The notes: generated by a model not told the origin, from the sequence alone. DNA of 64,000 nucleotides from Mucilaginibacter sp. (GCA_028287895.1 JAQBOV010000075.1:1-64000); one strand, 5' to 3'. Positions 27,445 to 38,908 are shown, numbered from the stretch's first letter. Numbers and translations: made by a program.

Positions 27445-28383
27445 CTATAAAATCAGGAAAGAAAAATACAAGCCACCGGCAATATTTAAAACAGTTATAT
27501 TATCCTCTTTTAATTTTCGCAAAAATGAAAAGAAATAACGGCTTAGACTACCGCCAAATCTCGGGTTAATTTCAAATACTTTAAGTTTACCATCGATTAT
27601 TTTATAATCAAAATTGCACAGTCCTTCATAGCCTATAGCGTTTAATATAGCTGTAAAAGCATCTAAATGATCGCTTTTGCAAATAGATTTATAGCATAAT
27701 TTATCTTTGCCTTTAATACTAATTGGAGTCCCACCGTAAAAATTATATTTAATAGTTAATGAGGTTGCGATTTTATGATCTTTAAATAGAATATGAGTGC
27801 AATATTCAGTCGTCCCTTGGATTATCTCCTGGCAAAAATAATCCTGACTGTTGATTAATTCCATATAATCAAGTTTTTGTTCCGGACTGGAGATTAAAAA
27901 ACAATTTTCACTCCCGGCTGCTACTTTTTTCTTTAACATAAAGGGCAATGACAAATCATTCCCGACTTCAGGAAGCAAATCCTTAAACCCTTTGTTAATA
28001 AGTGTTTCGATAAATAAATATTTATCGTCGCAAATATTAACTGCTTCTAAACCTGGAATTGGTATAAGTTTATTTTTCGTTAAATGCGGGAATTTGAGCA
28101 GTTCCCTTACGTCGGTAATATTTAATGGTATTACAAGATCGTTTTTATTAATATTTTCAGGTGTAAAGGCATCAAATTGAATATGATGATGGAGCAAACG
28201 AAATCCAGAGCGGATATATTTTTCATCACCTTCATCGGCTGAAAATAATATTTTTTTTTCTGTTACAGGGAATAAAACAGCTCTGACACTCTCTGATACT
28301 AAAAATCTCGTTTTATCAAGCGTAGCTAATCTAAACCTGATTTTTAATTTTAAACGCGATATAAGCTGTATAATTTTTGACAT
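27445..28383 (-). CDS. ATP-grasp domain protein
   Basis: A 312-residue carboxylate-amine ligase-type enzyme. An N-terminal pre-ATP-grasp region is followed by an ATP-grasp core from about 110. It has a lysine-rich ATP-binding strand (PFMLKKKVAAGSENC near 150-165), a QEIIQGTTEY turn near 195 and the metal/ATP motif EINPRFGGS near 280. This is the carbamoyl-phosphate-synthase-like group, which often joins amino acids to small molecules or modifies surface or secondary metabolites. The gene is distinctly AT-rich, sits alone between two ~550-base non-coding stretches and has no partner, which suggests transfer. The substrate is unknown. Confidence 0.78.
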   Translation of the reverse strand: MSKIIQLISRLKLKIRFRLATLDKTRFLVSESVRAVLFPVTEKKILFSADEGDEKYIRSGFRLLHHHIQFDAFTPENINKNDLVIPLNITDVRELLKFPHLTKNKLIPIPGLEAVNICDDKYLFIETLINKGFKDLLPEVGNDLSLPFMLKKKVAAGSENCFLISSPEQKLDYMELINSQDYFCQEIIQGTTEYCTHILFKDHKIATSLTIKYNFYGGTPISIKGKDKLCYKSICKSDHLDAFTAILNAIGYEGLCNFDYKIIDGKLKVFEINPRFGGSLSRYFFSFLRKLKEDNITVLNIAGGLYFSFLIL

Positions 28384-28927
28384 TTTATGAAGGATTATAA
28401 TAAAAGGTGTTACACAAATATTGTTCCGCGGGCAAATTAATTTTCTTAGAATATAGCACTAAGTCTGTAATAGGATCGGAAACGGCAAAAGTATTACCTG
28501 CTGGTTAGTAACTGGTTATAGTAAACAAATATATAAATTAATAATGATTTTGAAATCTGACTGATCTTCTAAATCGCTGTGCAACATGAACCGGAGATAA
28601 GAATATTACAAAATACAGGGAACTACTTATGTAGAGATATTTCCCCTAATTTCCATCCTGAAGAATTAAGGATATAATATTAACGGAAAATTTTTTACTT
28701 ATTTAAATTACGGTATAAAATTTTCATTTAAATCCCTGATAGCGGATTTAGCTATAAAAATGGATGACTTTTCGACAATTACTAAAAAACATTTATTGAT
28801 TTAAGCCGGATTAATCGTCTAATCATTGTTTTTGTGCACGCCAAAGCATTTAATGGTCTGATAATTGGCTGATAAACAGGAGACCCTTCTCATTGAGAAC
28901 TATTGTTTATACTTAACACTACCAAAA
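28384..28927. other. AT-rich intergenic region
   Basis: A 544-base gap between the divergent ATP-grasp and lipoprotein genes. It is very AT-rich and contains no recognisable gene, RNA or terminator. Promoters for both genes must lie here, but I cannot place them with confidence. Confidence 0.4.
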
Positions 28928-29740
28928 ATGGAACTGAAATTTTACAAAAAACAAAATACAGCAAAGTTTTACCTAAAAACTGTTCTTCCGATTATAGTCT
29001 GCCTGGTGATGGTGTTCAGTTCATGCCGCAAGGCTGAGAACGTGCCGGGGCCTTCTGTATCAACACAATCAGCTTCAAATGATGCGGTGAGCGGCCAAAT
29101 AGCGGTAAACATTGCAAAATCATTATCCGGAGTGTATGGTGGGGTGAATGTACATGATGGCGTTGATTCGATATCCCTGTCAAATCATAACGGCCCGCAA
29201 CATGGCTATAATGCTTCTGCTCTCTGCGGTTTTTACTCGGATTCGTTGGTAAATTATACCTGTAAATCAGGCGATACAACTACACATACCGGTGGTAATC
29301 TTAAATTTTATTTTAATTGTAAAGACGGCAAGTCAACAGGTTATACTGCTTATGATTCTTTAGTTACCGTAAAAACTACACCAAACGTAGTTTACAACTA
29401 TTTTGTAAAGCAATATTATACCATTAAATGCCTGGATGATAAACACACATTCACAGGTGTGGATGGGGAAATTGATTTCACCAATTCGGTAATCAGTTCC
29501 GATAAATCGGTGGTGGCAAATATTGGAAGTGCCAGCTATATATTAAAAAACCTGACCATTGACTTATGCCATAACGATATTTTAAGCGGTACGGCAACTT
29601 TCCAGGCCTACGGCACTAATAATAATCAGACCTGGAGCTTAAGTGGTTCTGTAACTTTTCTTGGAAACCATATGGCAGATATCCTTATAAACAACAAAGT
29701 ATACCATGTGAACGTGCTGACAGGTAAAATAGTCGGATAA
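28928..29740 (+). CDS. hypothetical lipoprotein
   Basis: A 270-residue exported lipoprotein counted from ATG at 28928. A basic N-terminus and hydrophobic stretch end in the lipobox FSSC, so the mature protein is lipid-anchored. The mature part is rich in Ser, Thr, Asn and Asp and looks beta-rich, with four scattered cysteines that could pair. No known domain is visible. The frame continues upstream to a TTG at 28865, but that would bury the signal peptide, so ATG is preferred. It is convergent with the response-regulator/kinase gene. Confidence 0.7.
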   Translation: MELKFYKKQNTAKFYLKTVLPIIVCLVMVFSSCRKAENVPGPSVSTQSASNDAVSGQIAVNIAKSLSGVYGGVNVHDGVDSISLSNHNGPQHGYNASALCGFYSDSLVNYTCKSGDTTTHTGGNLKFYFNCKDGKSTGYTAYDSLVTVKTTPNVVYNYFVKQYYTIKCLDDKHTFTGVDGEIDFTNSVISSDKSVVANIGSASYILKNLTIDLCHNDILSGTATFQAYGTNNNQTWSLSGSVTFLGNHMADILINNKVYHVNVLTGKIVG

Positions 29741-29762
29741 GGAATTTAACAGATCAATTTAC

Positions 29763-30980
29763 CTACATTTTGGGCATCGTAAACCTAAAGCAGGTGCCCT
29801 TACCTAATTCGCTGTCTATTTTTATGGTACCGCCATGCTGTGCTACAAAATCTTTAACCAGCAACAAACCCAAGCCGGTTCCCTGTTCTTTATTTGTGCC
29901 TAACAGGGACGCATACGGCGAGTTCCCTAATACCATATTCATTGTTTCATTTGACATTCCCATGCCAAAGTCCTGCACACATACCTCAACCATCGAATCA
30001 GCCGGTTCGGCTGTAACCTTTACAATGCCTCCCCCCTGAGGGGTGAATTTGATAGCGTTAGTGACAATATTTTGTAAAATAGATCTAAGCATCAGCGAAT
30101 CAGCATTCACATAAATATCCTCTGCTATTTTATTTTCAAACCTGATTGATTTTTGAATTGCGCTTGCTTTTAATAGCTCTAAAGATTCGCTGATACCCCG
30201 AACAAGCTGAAGTTTTTCCGGTTTAAAATTAGTTTTTTCACGCTGCTTTTTGGCCCATTCCACCAACTCATTCAATTGCTGTAATATTTTATTTGACGTT
30301 CTGTGAATAATGCCGGACAGTAGTTTTAGTTCTTTTGGAGATATGTTTTCAATATCCTGGTTAAGGTTTTTTGAAGATATTAAAAGCGAAGTAAGCGGGT
30401 TCCTTAAATCATGAGAGATCACGGACAGAAATTTGTCTTTTGATAGATTTAGCGCCTTTAATTCCTGGTTAAGATTTTCTAATTCGATAGTGCGGTCTAA
30501 CACCCGTTTTTCCAGGTCCTGATTTAACAGCATCAGATCATTATTAATGATCTGCAATTTTTCCTCCTGTAGTCTTAAAAGCTGATTTTTTTTATGCAAT
30601 TCGGCAAAAACAGCAACTTTTGAACGCAATACTTCAGGCTTAAAGGGCTTTCTTATAAAATCAACCGCACCCGCTTTATATCCTTTAAACATCGCTTCTT
30701 CCTCATAATCATGTGCAGTTATAAAGATGATAGGTATATGCTTCAGCTTATCGCGTTGATAAATAAGTTCAGCCGTTTCATAGCCATCCATTATAGGCAT
30801 CTTCACGTCCAAAAGAATCAAAGAGAATTCGTCTTCTCTTAATAATATCCTGAGAGCCTCCCGCCCCGATGTGGCTTTAAAAAACTTATAACCTTCATTC
30901 TCCAGCACGATTTCCATCGACATGAGGTTGTTTTCATTATCATCCACCAACAGAATTTTTATACTTTTATCAGAAGCCAT
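29763..30980 (-). CDS. response regulator-histidine kinase fusion
   Basis: A 405-residue soluble signalling protein. A receiver domain at about 7-122 carries phospho-acceptor D58 (LLDVKMP) and the usual DD pair (VDDNE). A coiled coil at about 128-178 leads to a HisKA domain with H190 in ISHDLRNPL, then a HATPase domain from about 290 with N, G1 (VQDFGMGMS) and G2 (GTGLGLLLVKDF) boxes. It lies 46 bases downstream of the giant poly-HAMP hybrid kinase and is probably co-transcribed. The two likely form a phosphorelay, with this receiver accepting phosphate and controlling its own kinase part. Confidence 0.9.
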   Translation of the reverse strand: MASDKSIKILLVDDNENNLMSMEIVLENEGYKFFKATSGREALRILLREDEFSLILLDVKMPIMDGYETAELIYQRDKLKHIPIIFITAHDYEEEAMFKGYKAGAVDFIRKPFKPEVLRSKVAVFAELHKKNQLLRLQEEKLQIINNDLMLLNQDLEKRVLDRTIELENLNQELKALNLSKDKFLSVISHDLRNPLTSLLISSKNLNQDIENISPKELKLLSGIIHRTSNKILQQLNELVEWAKKQREKTNFKPEKLQLVRGISESLELLKASAIQKSIRFENKIAEDIYVNADSLMLRSILQNIVTNAIKFTPQGGGIVKVTAEPADSMVEVCVQDFGMGMSNETMNMVLGNSPYASLLGTNKEQGTGLGLLLVKDFVAQHGGTIKIDSELGKGTCFRFTMPKM

Positions 30981-31026
30981 TTCCTCCTTTTGTATTTTCC
31001 ATATTTAAAACTGAATTTTTTTCGTT

Positions 31027-34000
31027 TTATTTTATTAGCCAAACCCGCATAAGTGATAATAATTGATCTGTCTTTACTGGTTTAGTAATATAATCAGAGG
31101 CTCCGGAAGCAATGCATTTTTGCCTGTCGCCGATCATAGCCTTAGCAGTAACAGCAATAATGGGCAAATGTTTATGTTTTGCTTCTTTACGAATAATCTG
31201 TATGGTTTCATAGCCATCCATTTCCGGCATCATGATATCCATTAACACAATATCGACTTTTTTGTCGCTATTTAATACTTCGAGTGCTTCCCTGCCGCTT
31301 TCTGCAGTTATTACTTCAATATTGGAGCGCTCAAACACAGCAGTCAGTGCAAAAAGGTTGCGAACATCATCATCAACAACAAGCACCCTTTTAGAATCAA
31401 GCACATCATTATTCACACTGATACTTCCTATCAGATCGAGGTTGACCTGACTGATAAACTTTTTATCTATGTGTAATAAAGTCAATATTTCTTCCAGCAG
31501 GTAAGCATGTGACATGGGGGTTTTAGTAATGATCTTGTGATTCAGCCTTTTTAAAAGGATAAGTTCATTTTGCGTAAAGTCCCTGGCTGAGTGCAGAATG
31601 ATAGTTGTTTCCGGTTGCTTTAAAGCATTGATCTTGTTGAGCAGATCTAATCCATTGGCATCGGGCAATACAAAGTCTAAAATGATGCAATCAAAGGCCT
31701 CTTTCTTCAAAAGGGCAAGTCCTTTCTTAGCAGTTGTGGCCGAGAGCACTTCGATACTGTCGTTTGATAACATTTCGGAAAGACGCTCTAAATCATTTTC
31801 GTTATCTTCAATTATAAGCACCTTCTTTCTGATCTGTTCATGAAAACGCACAATGCCCGAGATCAGTTCATCAAGTGAATTATTGGACAGGGGTTTCAGA
31901 TTAAAGCTTTTTGCACCCAATTTCGTGCCCATTGCTTTGTTATCTTCGCCGGAGATCAGGTGAACAGGGACATGACGGAAATTGATATCACCTTTGAGCA
32001 ATTTAAGTATTTTCCAGCCATTTGATTCCGGCATATTTACATCTAATGTTATGGCTATAGGGTTATATTTTTGAATATTATCGAATATCTCTAAATAACT
32101 GATGGCCACCAGTACTTTAAGTCCAAAGTCGTGTGCTTTATCAATCATGATCTTGGTAAAACGAAGATCATCTTCAATTACCAGCAACACCTTGTCTTCA
32201 GCTGAAATATTATGCCTGTCATCATCTATAACTAATTCGGCCGTATCTAACAAATTAGTTCTTAAATGTGTAACCGGCTGATTTTCTTTAACCCCCGGAT
32301 AGTTAACAATTAAATTCCCTTCTTCTTTATATTTTAAAGGCAGGTATAGAGTGAACACACTTCCCTTGCCTAATTCACTGCCTACAGTTATAGTACCACC
32401 CAAAAGCTCTGCAAAACCCTTGCTTATTGACAAGCCAAGCCCGGTACCGCCATACTTACGACTGGTAGATCCTTCTGCCTGCTGAAACGCTTCAAAAATA
32501 ATTCCCTGTGTATTTTTGGAAATGCCTATGCCTGTATCCGTAATGGAGAATGCAATGACAGAATCCATATCGGATAAAGGATTTTCCTCCTGAGGTCCCG
32601 GCCTGAATATTTCCAGTTTAACGCCGCCTTTTTCCGTAAATTTAAATGCATTTGACAGCAGGTTTTTCAATATCTGGTTTAAGCGCTGCATATCTGTTTC
32701 CAACACTTCCGGCAGCCCGTCTTCCATCAGGATATCGAACTTGAGGTTTTTGGCTTCTGATATCGGTTTAAATGTCGATTCCGCAAATGAAGCGATCTCT
32801 TTAAAATTAACCGGCATTACGTCAGCTGAAATAACTCCCGATTCGATCTTGGAAAGATCCAAAATGTCATTGATCAGTTGGATCAGGTCATCTCCGCAGG
32901 AATGAATAGTTTTAGCGAACATCCTTTGTTTCTCGGTAAGGTTTCCTTCCGGATTTTCAAAAAGTTGCTGTGCAAGAATCAATAAGCTGTTAAGAGGTGT
33001 TCTCAACTCGTGCGACATGTTGGCCAGGAACTCCGATTTGTATTTGGAGGTGAGTGTAAGCTGCTCTGCTTTTTCTTCTAATGAGCGTCCCTTGTCGTGA
33101 AGTTCATCGTTGGCCCTTCTTAACTCTTCCTGCTGCGCGGAAAGCTCGCCCGCTAATGATTGTGACTGTTTTAACAGTTCTTCTGTACGTGTATTAGTTT
33201 CAATATTATTTAAAACGATACCAATACTTTCGGTCAGCTGATCCAGGAAGTCGATATGGGTATCGCTAAAATTATCAAAGGAGGCCAGCTCAATAACCGC
33301 TTTGACATTGTTTTCAAACAGCACAGGTAATATGACCAGGTCTATAGGTGCTGCGCTTCCTATACCCGAGCTGATCTGAAGGTATTCTTCCGGTACGTTT
33401 GTCAAACGTATTCTTTCTTTATCCTTGGCGCATTGTCCTACCAGTCCCTCACTTAATGCAAACTCCTTATTGATCAATTTCCGGTTCTTTTGTGCATAAC
33501 CCGCAAACAGTTTCAGCTTCGGTTCATCCGCTATTTCACGTTGTTCTAAAATGTAAAAAGCACCATATCTGGCATTCACCAGTTCGGCTAACTCTGACAA
33601 CACTTTATTGGCCACCGCATTCCGGTCACGCTGTCCCTGCAGCATTTGAGCAAATTTTGCAAGGTTCGATTTTAACCAATCCTGTTCATGATTTCTCAGT
33701 GTTGTTCCCTTCAAATTGGCGATCATCTGGTTAATCGTATCCTTTAACGCTTCCAGCTCTCCCTTGGCATCCACACGAATGGTCCGGGTCAGGTCACCCT
33801 TGGTTACCGCCGAGGCTACTTCAGATATGGAACGAACCTGGACCGTTAAATTTTGAGCTAACTGGTTTACGTTCTCCGTTAAATCTTTCCACGTTCCGGA
33901 TGCGCCCGGAACACTTGCCTGTCCGCCCAGCCGGCCCTGAACGCCCACCTCGCGCGCCACGGTAGTCACCTCATCGGCAAACACCGCCAGCGTATCAATC

Positions 34001-36687
34001 ATTTCATTAATGGTATCAGTCAGCTGAGCTACCTCTCCCAGAGCGTTAATTGAAAGACGCTGCTTGAGGTTCCCTTTTGCAATACCGGTAGCAACCTTTG
34101 CAATACCACGGATCTGTCCGGTAAGGTTGGATGCCATTTGGTTTACCGAGTCTGTTAAATCCTTCCAGGTACCGCCTACACCTTTTACGTGTGCCTGACC
34201 GCCCAGTTTTCCTTCTGTCCCTACTTCACGTGCAACACGGGTTACTTCAGACGCAAAAGAGTTCAATTGGTCCACCATCGTATTGATGGTGTTTTTAAGA
34301 TCCATAATCTCTCCTTTTACGTCAATGATAACCGTTTTTGAAAGGTCCCCGCTTGCAACTGCTTTGGTTACCTCGGCAATGTTGCGTACTTGCGATGTAA
34401 GGTTACTTGACATCTGGTTCACCGAGTCAGTTAAATCTTTCCATGTACCGGCTACACCAGGCACAAATGCCTGCCCGCCCAGGTTTCCATCAGTACCAAC
34501 CTCACGGGCAACACGGGTTACTTCTGATGCAAATCCGCGCAGCTGATCTACCATGGTATTGATCGTCTCCTTCAATTGAAGTATCTCTCCTCTTACGTCA
34601 ACGGTGATTTTTTTAGATAAGTCTCCGTTTGCTATGGCAATAGATACATCGGCAATATTGCGCAGTTGTGCCGTCAGGTTGCCGGCCATTTTATTCACCG
34701 AGTCAGTTAAATCCTTCCAGGTACCGTCTACACCGGGCACATTGGCCTGTCCTCCCAATTGCCCTTCAGAACCTACCTCACGGGCAACACGGGTTACTTC
34801 AGATGCAAAGCCGCGCAGCTGATCTACCATGGTATTAATGGTGTCTTTCAATTCCAGCAACTCGCCTTTTGCATTTACCGTGATCTTACGTGAAAGGTCA
34901 CCCTTGGCAACCGCTGTTGTAACCTCGGCGATATTACGCACCTGGGAAGTAAGGTTATCGGCCATTTTATTCACCGAGTCAGTTAAATCCTTCCAGGTAC
35001 CACCCACGCCCGGCACATTAGCCTGTCCGCCTAATTGCCCTTCGGAACCTACCTCACGGGCCACGCGGGTTACTTCCGAACCAAATGAATTCAGCTGATC
35101 CACCATCGTGTTGATCGTGATCTTTAATTCAAGCATTTCTCCCTGTACGTCAACCGTGATCTTTTTAGACAGGTCACCTTTGGCAACCGCCGTAGTTACC
35201 TCTGCAATATTTCGCACCTGGCCTGTCAGGTTACCGGCCATCTGGTTTACTGAATCTGTTAAGTCTTTCCAGGTACCGCCAACACCGGGTACATTGGCCT
35301 GGCCGCCCAATTGACCCTCTGAACCTACCTCACGTGCAACGCGGGTTACCTCGAAGGAGAAGGAGTTCAACTGGTCTACCATGGTATTAATCGTATTCTT
35401 CAACTCCAAAAGCTCACCCTTGGCATCTACCGTGATCTTTCTTGATAAATCCCCCTTGGCAACCGCTGTTGTCACCCAGGCTATGTTACGTACCTGGTCC
35501 GTCAGGTTACTTCCCATTTGGTTTACCGAATCGGTCAGGTCTTTCCAAACCCCGCCGACCCCTTTTACACGCGCCTGCCCGCCCAGCTTACCTTCGGTAC
35601 CTACCTCGAGCGCCACTCGGGTAACTTCCGAAGCAAAAGAGTTGAGCTGATCGACCATGGTATTGATGGTCTTTTTCAGCTCCAGCATTTCTCCTTTTAC
35701 ATCGACCGTAATTTTTTTAGAAAGATCGCCATTGGCCACCGCAGTGGTTACACCGGCTATATTCCGCACCTGTGAGGTCAGGTTACCAGCCATCCGGTTT
35801 ACTGAATCTGTTAAATCTTTCCAGGTGCCGGCAACGCCCGGAACCTTTGCCTGGCCGCCCAGTTTACCTTCAGTACCCACCTCGAGCGCTACACGCGTAA
35901 CTTCAGAAGAGAAGGAGTTGAGCTGATCCACCATGGTGTTGATCGTATTCTTTAGCTCCAGTATTTCACCCTTTGCTTCAACAGTGATCTTTCTGGAAAG
36001 GTCGCCTTTTGCAACGGCAGTTGTTACAGCCGCTACATTTCTTACCTGGGCGGTTAAGTTACCGGCCATCTGGTTAACCGAATCGGTCAATTCAGCCCAT
36101 ACCCCAGCAACACCTTTAATTTTAGCCTGTTCACCAAGTTTACCTTCTGATCCTACCTGCCGCGCAACCCGGGTCACCTCCATGGAAAATAATTGCAGTT
36201 TGGAAAGCATTTGATTGGACTCTTTTGCAATACGCAAAAACTCACCTTTCAGAGGATGCCCGTTAATTTCAAGAGGAATATGTTTAGACAGATCGCCATT
36301 GGCTACTGAATTGATCATTCCTGCAATTTCCAGCGTAGGCGAAGTCAGATCAGAGATCAGGTTATTCAAAGAAGTTACCCCGCCTGCCCAATCGCCCCTG
36401 GCATCGGTCAGCTCAATTCTTTTTGACAGGTTTCCTTTCTTTCCAATGATTTTCTCTGCCGAGGAAATCTCTGCTACCAAACGTTCATTCATATCTATAA
36501 TGTCGTTCAGTACTTCACAAATTCTTCCGTTTATGCCTGCCTGGGTGACCGGCATCCTGGTGCTGAGCTTTCCGTTTTTAACCAGGGAAAGTACTCGTAA
36601 AAGTTCTTTTAAATCGAGTGAATCACCATTCGGCGAACCTGAAATTTCTGTTTGTTCCAAAATACCTTCTAAAATATTGTCTTCCAT
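31027..36687 (-). CDS. giant hybrid histidine kinase with nine HAMP-type repeats and three receivers
   Basis: An 1886-residue cytoplasmic sensor kinase with no obvious membrane segment. The order is: N-terminal HAMP-like region (about 20-165); nine tandem ~92-residue repeats (about 168-995), each holding a WKDLTDSVN segment, a [12 protein letters not shown] segment and an INTMVDQL helix; a GAF domain (about 1005-1150); a coiled coil; HisKA with H1226 (SHELRTPLN); HATPase; then three receiver domains with D1549, D1671 and D1817. The poly-HAMP arrangement is like the group III osmosensing kinases of fungi and some bacterial relatives. It is followed after 46 bases by a receiver-kinase gene in the same operon. 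The input signal is unknown. Confidence 0.93.
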   Translation of the reverse strand: MEDNILEGILEQTEISGSPNGDSLDLKELLRVLSLVKNGKLSTRMPVTQAGINGRICEVLNDIIDMNERLVAEISSAEKIIGKKGNLSKRIELTDARGDWAGGVTSLNNLISDLTSPTLEIAGMINSVANGDLSKHIPLEINGHPLKGEFLRIAKESNQMLSKLQLFSMEVTRVARQVGSEGKLGEQAKIKGVAGVWAELTDSVNQMAGNLTAQVRNVAAVTTAVAKGDLSRKITVEAKGEILELKNTINTMVDQLNSFSSEVTRVALEVGTEGKLGGQAKVPGVAGTWKDLTDSVNRMAGNLTSQVRNIAGVTTAVANGDLSKKITVDVKGEMLELKKTINTMVDQLNSFASEVTRVALEVGTEGKLGGQARVKGVGGVWKDLTDSVNQMGSNLTDQVRNIAWVTTAVAKGDLSRKITVDAKGELLELKNTINTMVDQLNSFSFEVTRVAREVGSEGQLGGQANVPGVGGTWKDLTDSVNQMAGNLTGQVRNIAEVTTAVAKGDLSKKITVDVQGEMLELKITINTMVDQLNSFGSEVTRVAREVGSEGQLGGQANVPGVGGTWKDLTDSVNKMADNLTSQVRNIAEVTTAVAKGDLSRKITVNAKGELLELKDTINTMVDQLRGFASEVTRVAREVGSEGQLGGQANVPGVDGTWKDLTDSVNKMAGNLTAQLRNIADVSIAIANGDLSKKITVDVRGEILQLKETINTMVDQLRGFASEVTRVAREVGTDGNLGGQAFVPGVAGTWKDLTDSVNQMSSNLTSQVRNIAEVTKAVASGDLSKTVIIDVKGEIMDLKNTINTMVDQLNSFASEVTRVAREVGTEGKLGGQAHVKGVGGTWKDLTDSVNQMASNLTGQIRGIAKVATGIAKGNLKQRLSINALGEVAQLTDTINEMIDTLAVFADEVTTVAREVGVQGRLGGQASVPGASGTWKDLTENVNQLAQNLTVQVRSISEVASAVTKGDLTRTIRVDAKGELEALKDTINQMIANLKGTTLRNHEQDWLKSNLAKFAQMLQGQRDRNAVANKVLSELAELVNARYGAFYILEQREIADEPKLKLFAGYAQKNRKLINKEFALSEGLVGQCAKDKERIRLTNVPEEYLQISSGIGSAAPIDLVILPVLFENNVKAVIELASFDNFSDTHIDFLDQLTESIGIVLNNIETNTRTEELLKQSQSLAGELSAQQEELRRANDELHDKGRSLEEKAEQLTLTSKYKSEFLANMSHELRTPLNSLLILAQQLFENPEGNLTEKQRMFAKTIHSCGDDLIQLINDILDLSKIESGVISADVMPVNFKEIASFAESTFKPISEAKNLKFDILMEDGLPEVLETDMQRLNQILKNLLSNAFKFTEKGGVKLEIFRPGPQEENPLSDMDSVIAFSITDTGIGISKNTQGIIFEAFQQAEGSTSRKYGGTGLGLSISKGFAELLGGTITVGSELGKGSVFTLYLPLKYKEEGNLIVNYPGVKENQPVTHLRTNLLDTAELVIDDDRHNISAEDKVLLVIEDDLRFTKIMIDKAHDFGLKVLVAISYLEIFDNIQKYNPIAITLDVNMPESNGWKILKLLKGDINFRHVPVHLISGEDNKAMGTKLGAKSFNLKPLSNNSLDELISGIVRFHEQIRKKVLIIEDNENDLERLSEMLSNDSIEVLSATTAKKGLALLKKEAFDCIILDFVLPDANGLDLLNKINALKQPETTIILHSARDFTQNELILLKRLNHKIITKTPMSHAYLLEEILTLLHIDKKFISQVNLDLIGSISVNNDVLDSKRVLVVDDDVRNLFALTAVFERSNIEVITAESGREALEVLNSDKKVDIVLMDIMMPEMDGYETIQIIRKEAKHKHLPIIAVTAKAMIGDRQKCIASGASDYITKPVKTDQLLSLMRVWLIK
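33703..36187. repeat. nine tandem 276-bp coding repeats (HAMP units)
   Basis: The DNA repeats with a period of 276 bases and encodes the nine ~92-residue units of the hybrid kinase. Middle units are close in nucleotide sequence, and the outer units have diverged. The repeat also generates a regular ladder of antisense frames on the plus strand, which are not genes. Confidence 0.9.
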
Positions 36688-37084
36688 TTTGATAAAGATT
36701 TAGTGCAATCAAAATTTAAACTGATAGTGATTAGCCTTATACAGGCAAAAACAAATAATGTTTTTGCAAAAACTCCAATAAAAATAATAATTAATTTTTT
36801 TTCTTTTAGGTATTGTTATTGTAAAAAATGCGATGCGATTTATCTTTGTTTCATCAACTTTATTTAGTTATCCGATATAATATGCTGCCAGACAGCCTAT
36901 TAATTATGAACGACAGCTTGCCTGTTTTTTTCGAAATTTTATCCTGCATTGACAAATATGCTGATATAAAAATGAGAAATCCCCTCCCAACAAAAAAGTT
37001 CTGCCGCTAATTTTTTTGTAATCTAATGACAAAAATGCTATTATCGTACCCTGTAAAACAACCTTTACTTTATCACTTACAACG
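36688..37084. other. divergent intergenic region
   Basis: A 397-base AT-rich stretch between the leftward kinase operon and the rightward lipoprotein. A 60-codon frame at 36828-37010 has no coding character. No RNA or repeat was recognised, so it probably carries the two divergent promoters. Confidence 0.4.
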
Positions 37085-38077
37085 ATGACATTCAACCCGC
37101 TGCTAATTAAACTATTTGGTTTATTATCCCTGTTTTCTGTATTAAAAAGCTGCAATTCATATCAACCCGGTACCTGGAAAAATGAAAAGATAGAAGCGGG
37201 CAAAAGAGAAGACTTTCATATCCTGAATAACCAGATGCTTGAAGGCCTGAAAGCCAATAGTCCCATGCTGATGGAAGGGGTAATGTCTAAAGAACTAATA
37301 GAAGACAATAACAGGCTCAGGCTAATAGAACTTTGCCGCAATCGTTTGAAGGAGGGTACCTATAGCCTGCTGGCTGAATACTACATCGTCCATAAAGAAC
37401 GGGGAAAAAAGAGTATTGAAACAAATAATTCGGGCATTAATAATTACACCCTGAATTATAATGCTGACACAAGGGAAATGTACATCGCTTTTTTTATTCC
37501 AAAGTCCATCCCGAACAAATATATGATATCGGCCATTTATTGTAAATATGACTATGGCTGGAAATTAAGCCATTTAGAACTAAACCCGTATACCTTAAAC
37601 GGTAAAACCGCACCTGAACTTTTTGATATGGCCAAAGAAATGTATGATAAAAAGTATCTTTTAGATGCATTGAGCAGCGTTGAGCTGGCCAGGGTTTGTG
37701 CTAATCCATATGAAGGCTGGAAATACCCCGATGAAACGGAAATGAATAGTTTTTATTCAAAAGTAATCCGTGAGATCAATACGAAGTACCGCTATCCCTT
37801 TACCCTTCAACAGGTGCCGACCCATCCCAGGATATTCAGCATATCCACCCAAACTACGCCCGATGGCGTATTTCCTTTGGTTTATTATATCTCATCCATC
37901 AAATTAAAAGATACCGCTGCACTGAGAAAGGAAAACGAAAATATTAAAAAGGTGATCGGTAAGGTAATACCGGGGATTGATAAAGATAAAAAATATGTGT
38001 TCTATGATGCCTATAACGAGTGGCCCAGAAGTGACCGATCAGTTGATCGTTATGATATGACTGATAAACTTAAGTAG
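37085..38077 (+). CDS. hypothetical lipoprotein
   Basis: A 330-residue exported protein. The hydrophobic N-terminus ends in LKSC (Cys near 23), a probable lipobox. The mature part is charged and helical in the first half, with a conserved-looking beta region around the KYDYGWKLSHLEL segment, and then a TPR-like helical pair (FDMAKEMYDKKYLLDALSSVELA). No named domain is recognised. It is divergent from the poly-HAMP kinase operon. A link to that pathway is possible but is not shown by the sequence. Confidence 0.7.
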   Translation: MTFNPLLIKLFGLLSLFSVLKSCNSYQPGTWKNEKIEAGKREDFHILNNQMLEGLKANSPMLMEGVMSKELIEDNNRLRLIELCRNRLKEGTYSLLAEYYIVHKERGKKSIETNNSGINNYTLNYNADTREMYIAFFIPKSIPNKYMISAIYCKYDYGWKLSHLELNPYTLNGKTAPELFDMAKEMYDKKYLLDALSSVELARVCANPYEGWKYPDETEMNSFYSKVIREINTKYRYPFTLQQVPTHPRIFSISTQTTPDGVFPLVYYISSIKLKDTAALRKENENIKKVIGKVIPGIDKDKKYVFYDAYNEWPRSDRSVDRYDMTDKLK

Positions 38078-38188
38078 AACCGGGACAATTTTTGCATATA
38101 GCCAATTTACCTCCGGGTATAAAGGCAGCTTTTTGGTAAAATTTATGTTTCATTAAAGAGATATTGCAACAGTAACATTATCATTTCA

Positions 38189-38196
38189 TAAATTTG
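38189..38196 (+). promoter_or_regulatory. candidate promoter -7 box for the molybdoenzyme operon
   Basis: TAAATTTG matches TAnnTTTG exactly. ATTG lies 22 bases upstream at 38163-38166. The first gene of the operon starts at 38264. Confidence 0.45.
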
Positions 38197-38263
38197 AATA
38201 TTATTTACTACCTATCAAATTAGGTGCTTGCTTTTGATTAGTGTTTAAAAAAAATTAATAGCT

Positions 38264-38908
38264 ATGACCTCAAAAAATTCCTGTATCGAACCCGAAAACG
38301 AAGGAAATCTTACTGATGCCACGCGTCGGGATTTTCTTAAACAATCGACCCTGTTAACAGCGATCGCTTTAACGCCGGCGCCCCTGGTTAAGGCGGCCGA
38401 AAACGGATGGGACGAAAAAATAGCCGATGTTTACGAGAAAGTCCCTGTAAATATTGAAGTTAATGGCGTAAAGCATCAGCTTTCAGTTGAGCCAAGGGCC
38501 ACACTTCTTGATCTGCTGCGTGAGCAATTAGATCTGACCGGGACAAAAAAAGGCTGTGATTATGGCCAATGCGGCGCATGTACTGTTCATGTGGATGGCC
38601 ATCGCGTCAACTCTTGCCTTACCCTGGGTGTAATGGTCAACGGTAAAAAAATCACCACTATCGAGGGCCTGGCCAAAGGCGATCAACTGCATCCAATGCA
38701 GGAATCTTTTTTAAAACATGATGGCTTCCAGTGCGGATACTGCACGCCGGGTCAGATCATGTCTGCGGTGGCCTGCATACGCGAAGGACATGCTAATTCT
38801 GCAACCGAGATAAGAGAATACATGAGCGGCAATATCTGCCGTTGCGGGGCATATCCCAATATCATAAGCGCCATACAGGAAGTAAAGGAAGGGGGACAGG
38901 AAGTATGA
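38264..38908 (+). CDS. paoA: aldehyde oxidoreductase iron-sulfur subunit, PaoA type
   Basis: The small electron-transfer subunit of a periplasmic molybdenum hydroxylase. The 214-residue precursor has a twin-arginine signal (RRDFLKQS near 22-29). A plant-type [2Fe-2S] ferredoxin domain follows with ligands C98, C103 and C106 and a fourth Cys after HVDGHRVNS. The second, helical [2Fe-2S] domain has CGYC and CRCG near the C-terminus. The next gene starts inside its stop (ATGA). The Tat signal suggests the assembled heterotrimer is exported as in E. coli PaoABC. The natural aldehyde or heterocycle substrate is unknown. Confidence 0.92.
   Translation: MTSKNSCIEPENEGNLTDATRRDFLKQSTLLTAIALTPAPLVKAAENGWDEKIADVYEKVPVNIEVNGVKHQLSVEPRATLLDLLREQLDLTGTKKGCDYGQCGACTVHVDGHRVNSCLTLGVMVNGKKITTIEGLAKGDQLHPMQESFLKHDGFQCGYCTPGQIMSAVACIREGHANSATEIREYMSGNICRCGAYPNIISAIQEVKEGGQEV

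Noticed and set aside
33703..36187. Regular repeats that could suggest a CRISPR or satellite array
   Set aside because: Units are 276 bases, diverged and fully coding for HAMP-type protein segments; there are no short repeats with unique spacers.
34283..36703. Ladder of 60-160-codon frames on the plus strand opposite the poly-HAMP kinase
   Set aside because: Their spacing equals the 276-base coding repeat on the other strand and they have no independent coding character; they are shadows of the repeat.
36828..37010. 60-codon plus-strand frame upstream of the lipoprotein
   Set aside because: No coding bias, no family resemblance and location in the divergent promoter region.
38842..38904. 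Upstream extension of paoB into paoA
   Set aside because: The ATGA overlap at 38905 gives the usual coupled start, and the extra residues are paoA read in another frame.
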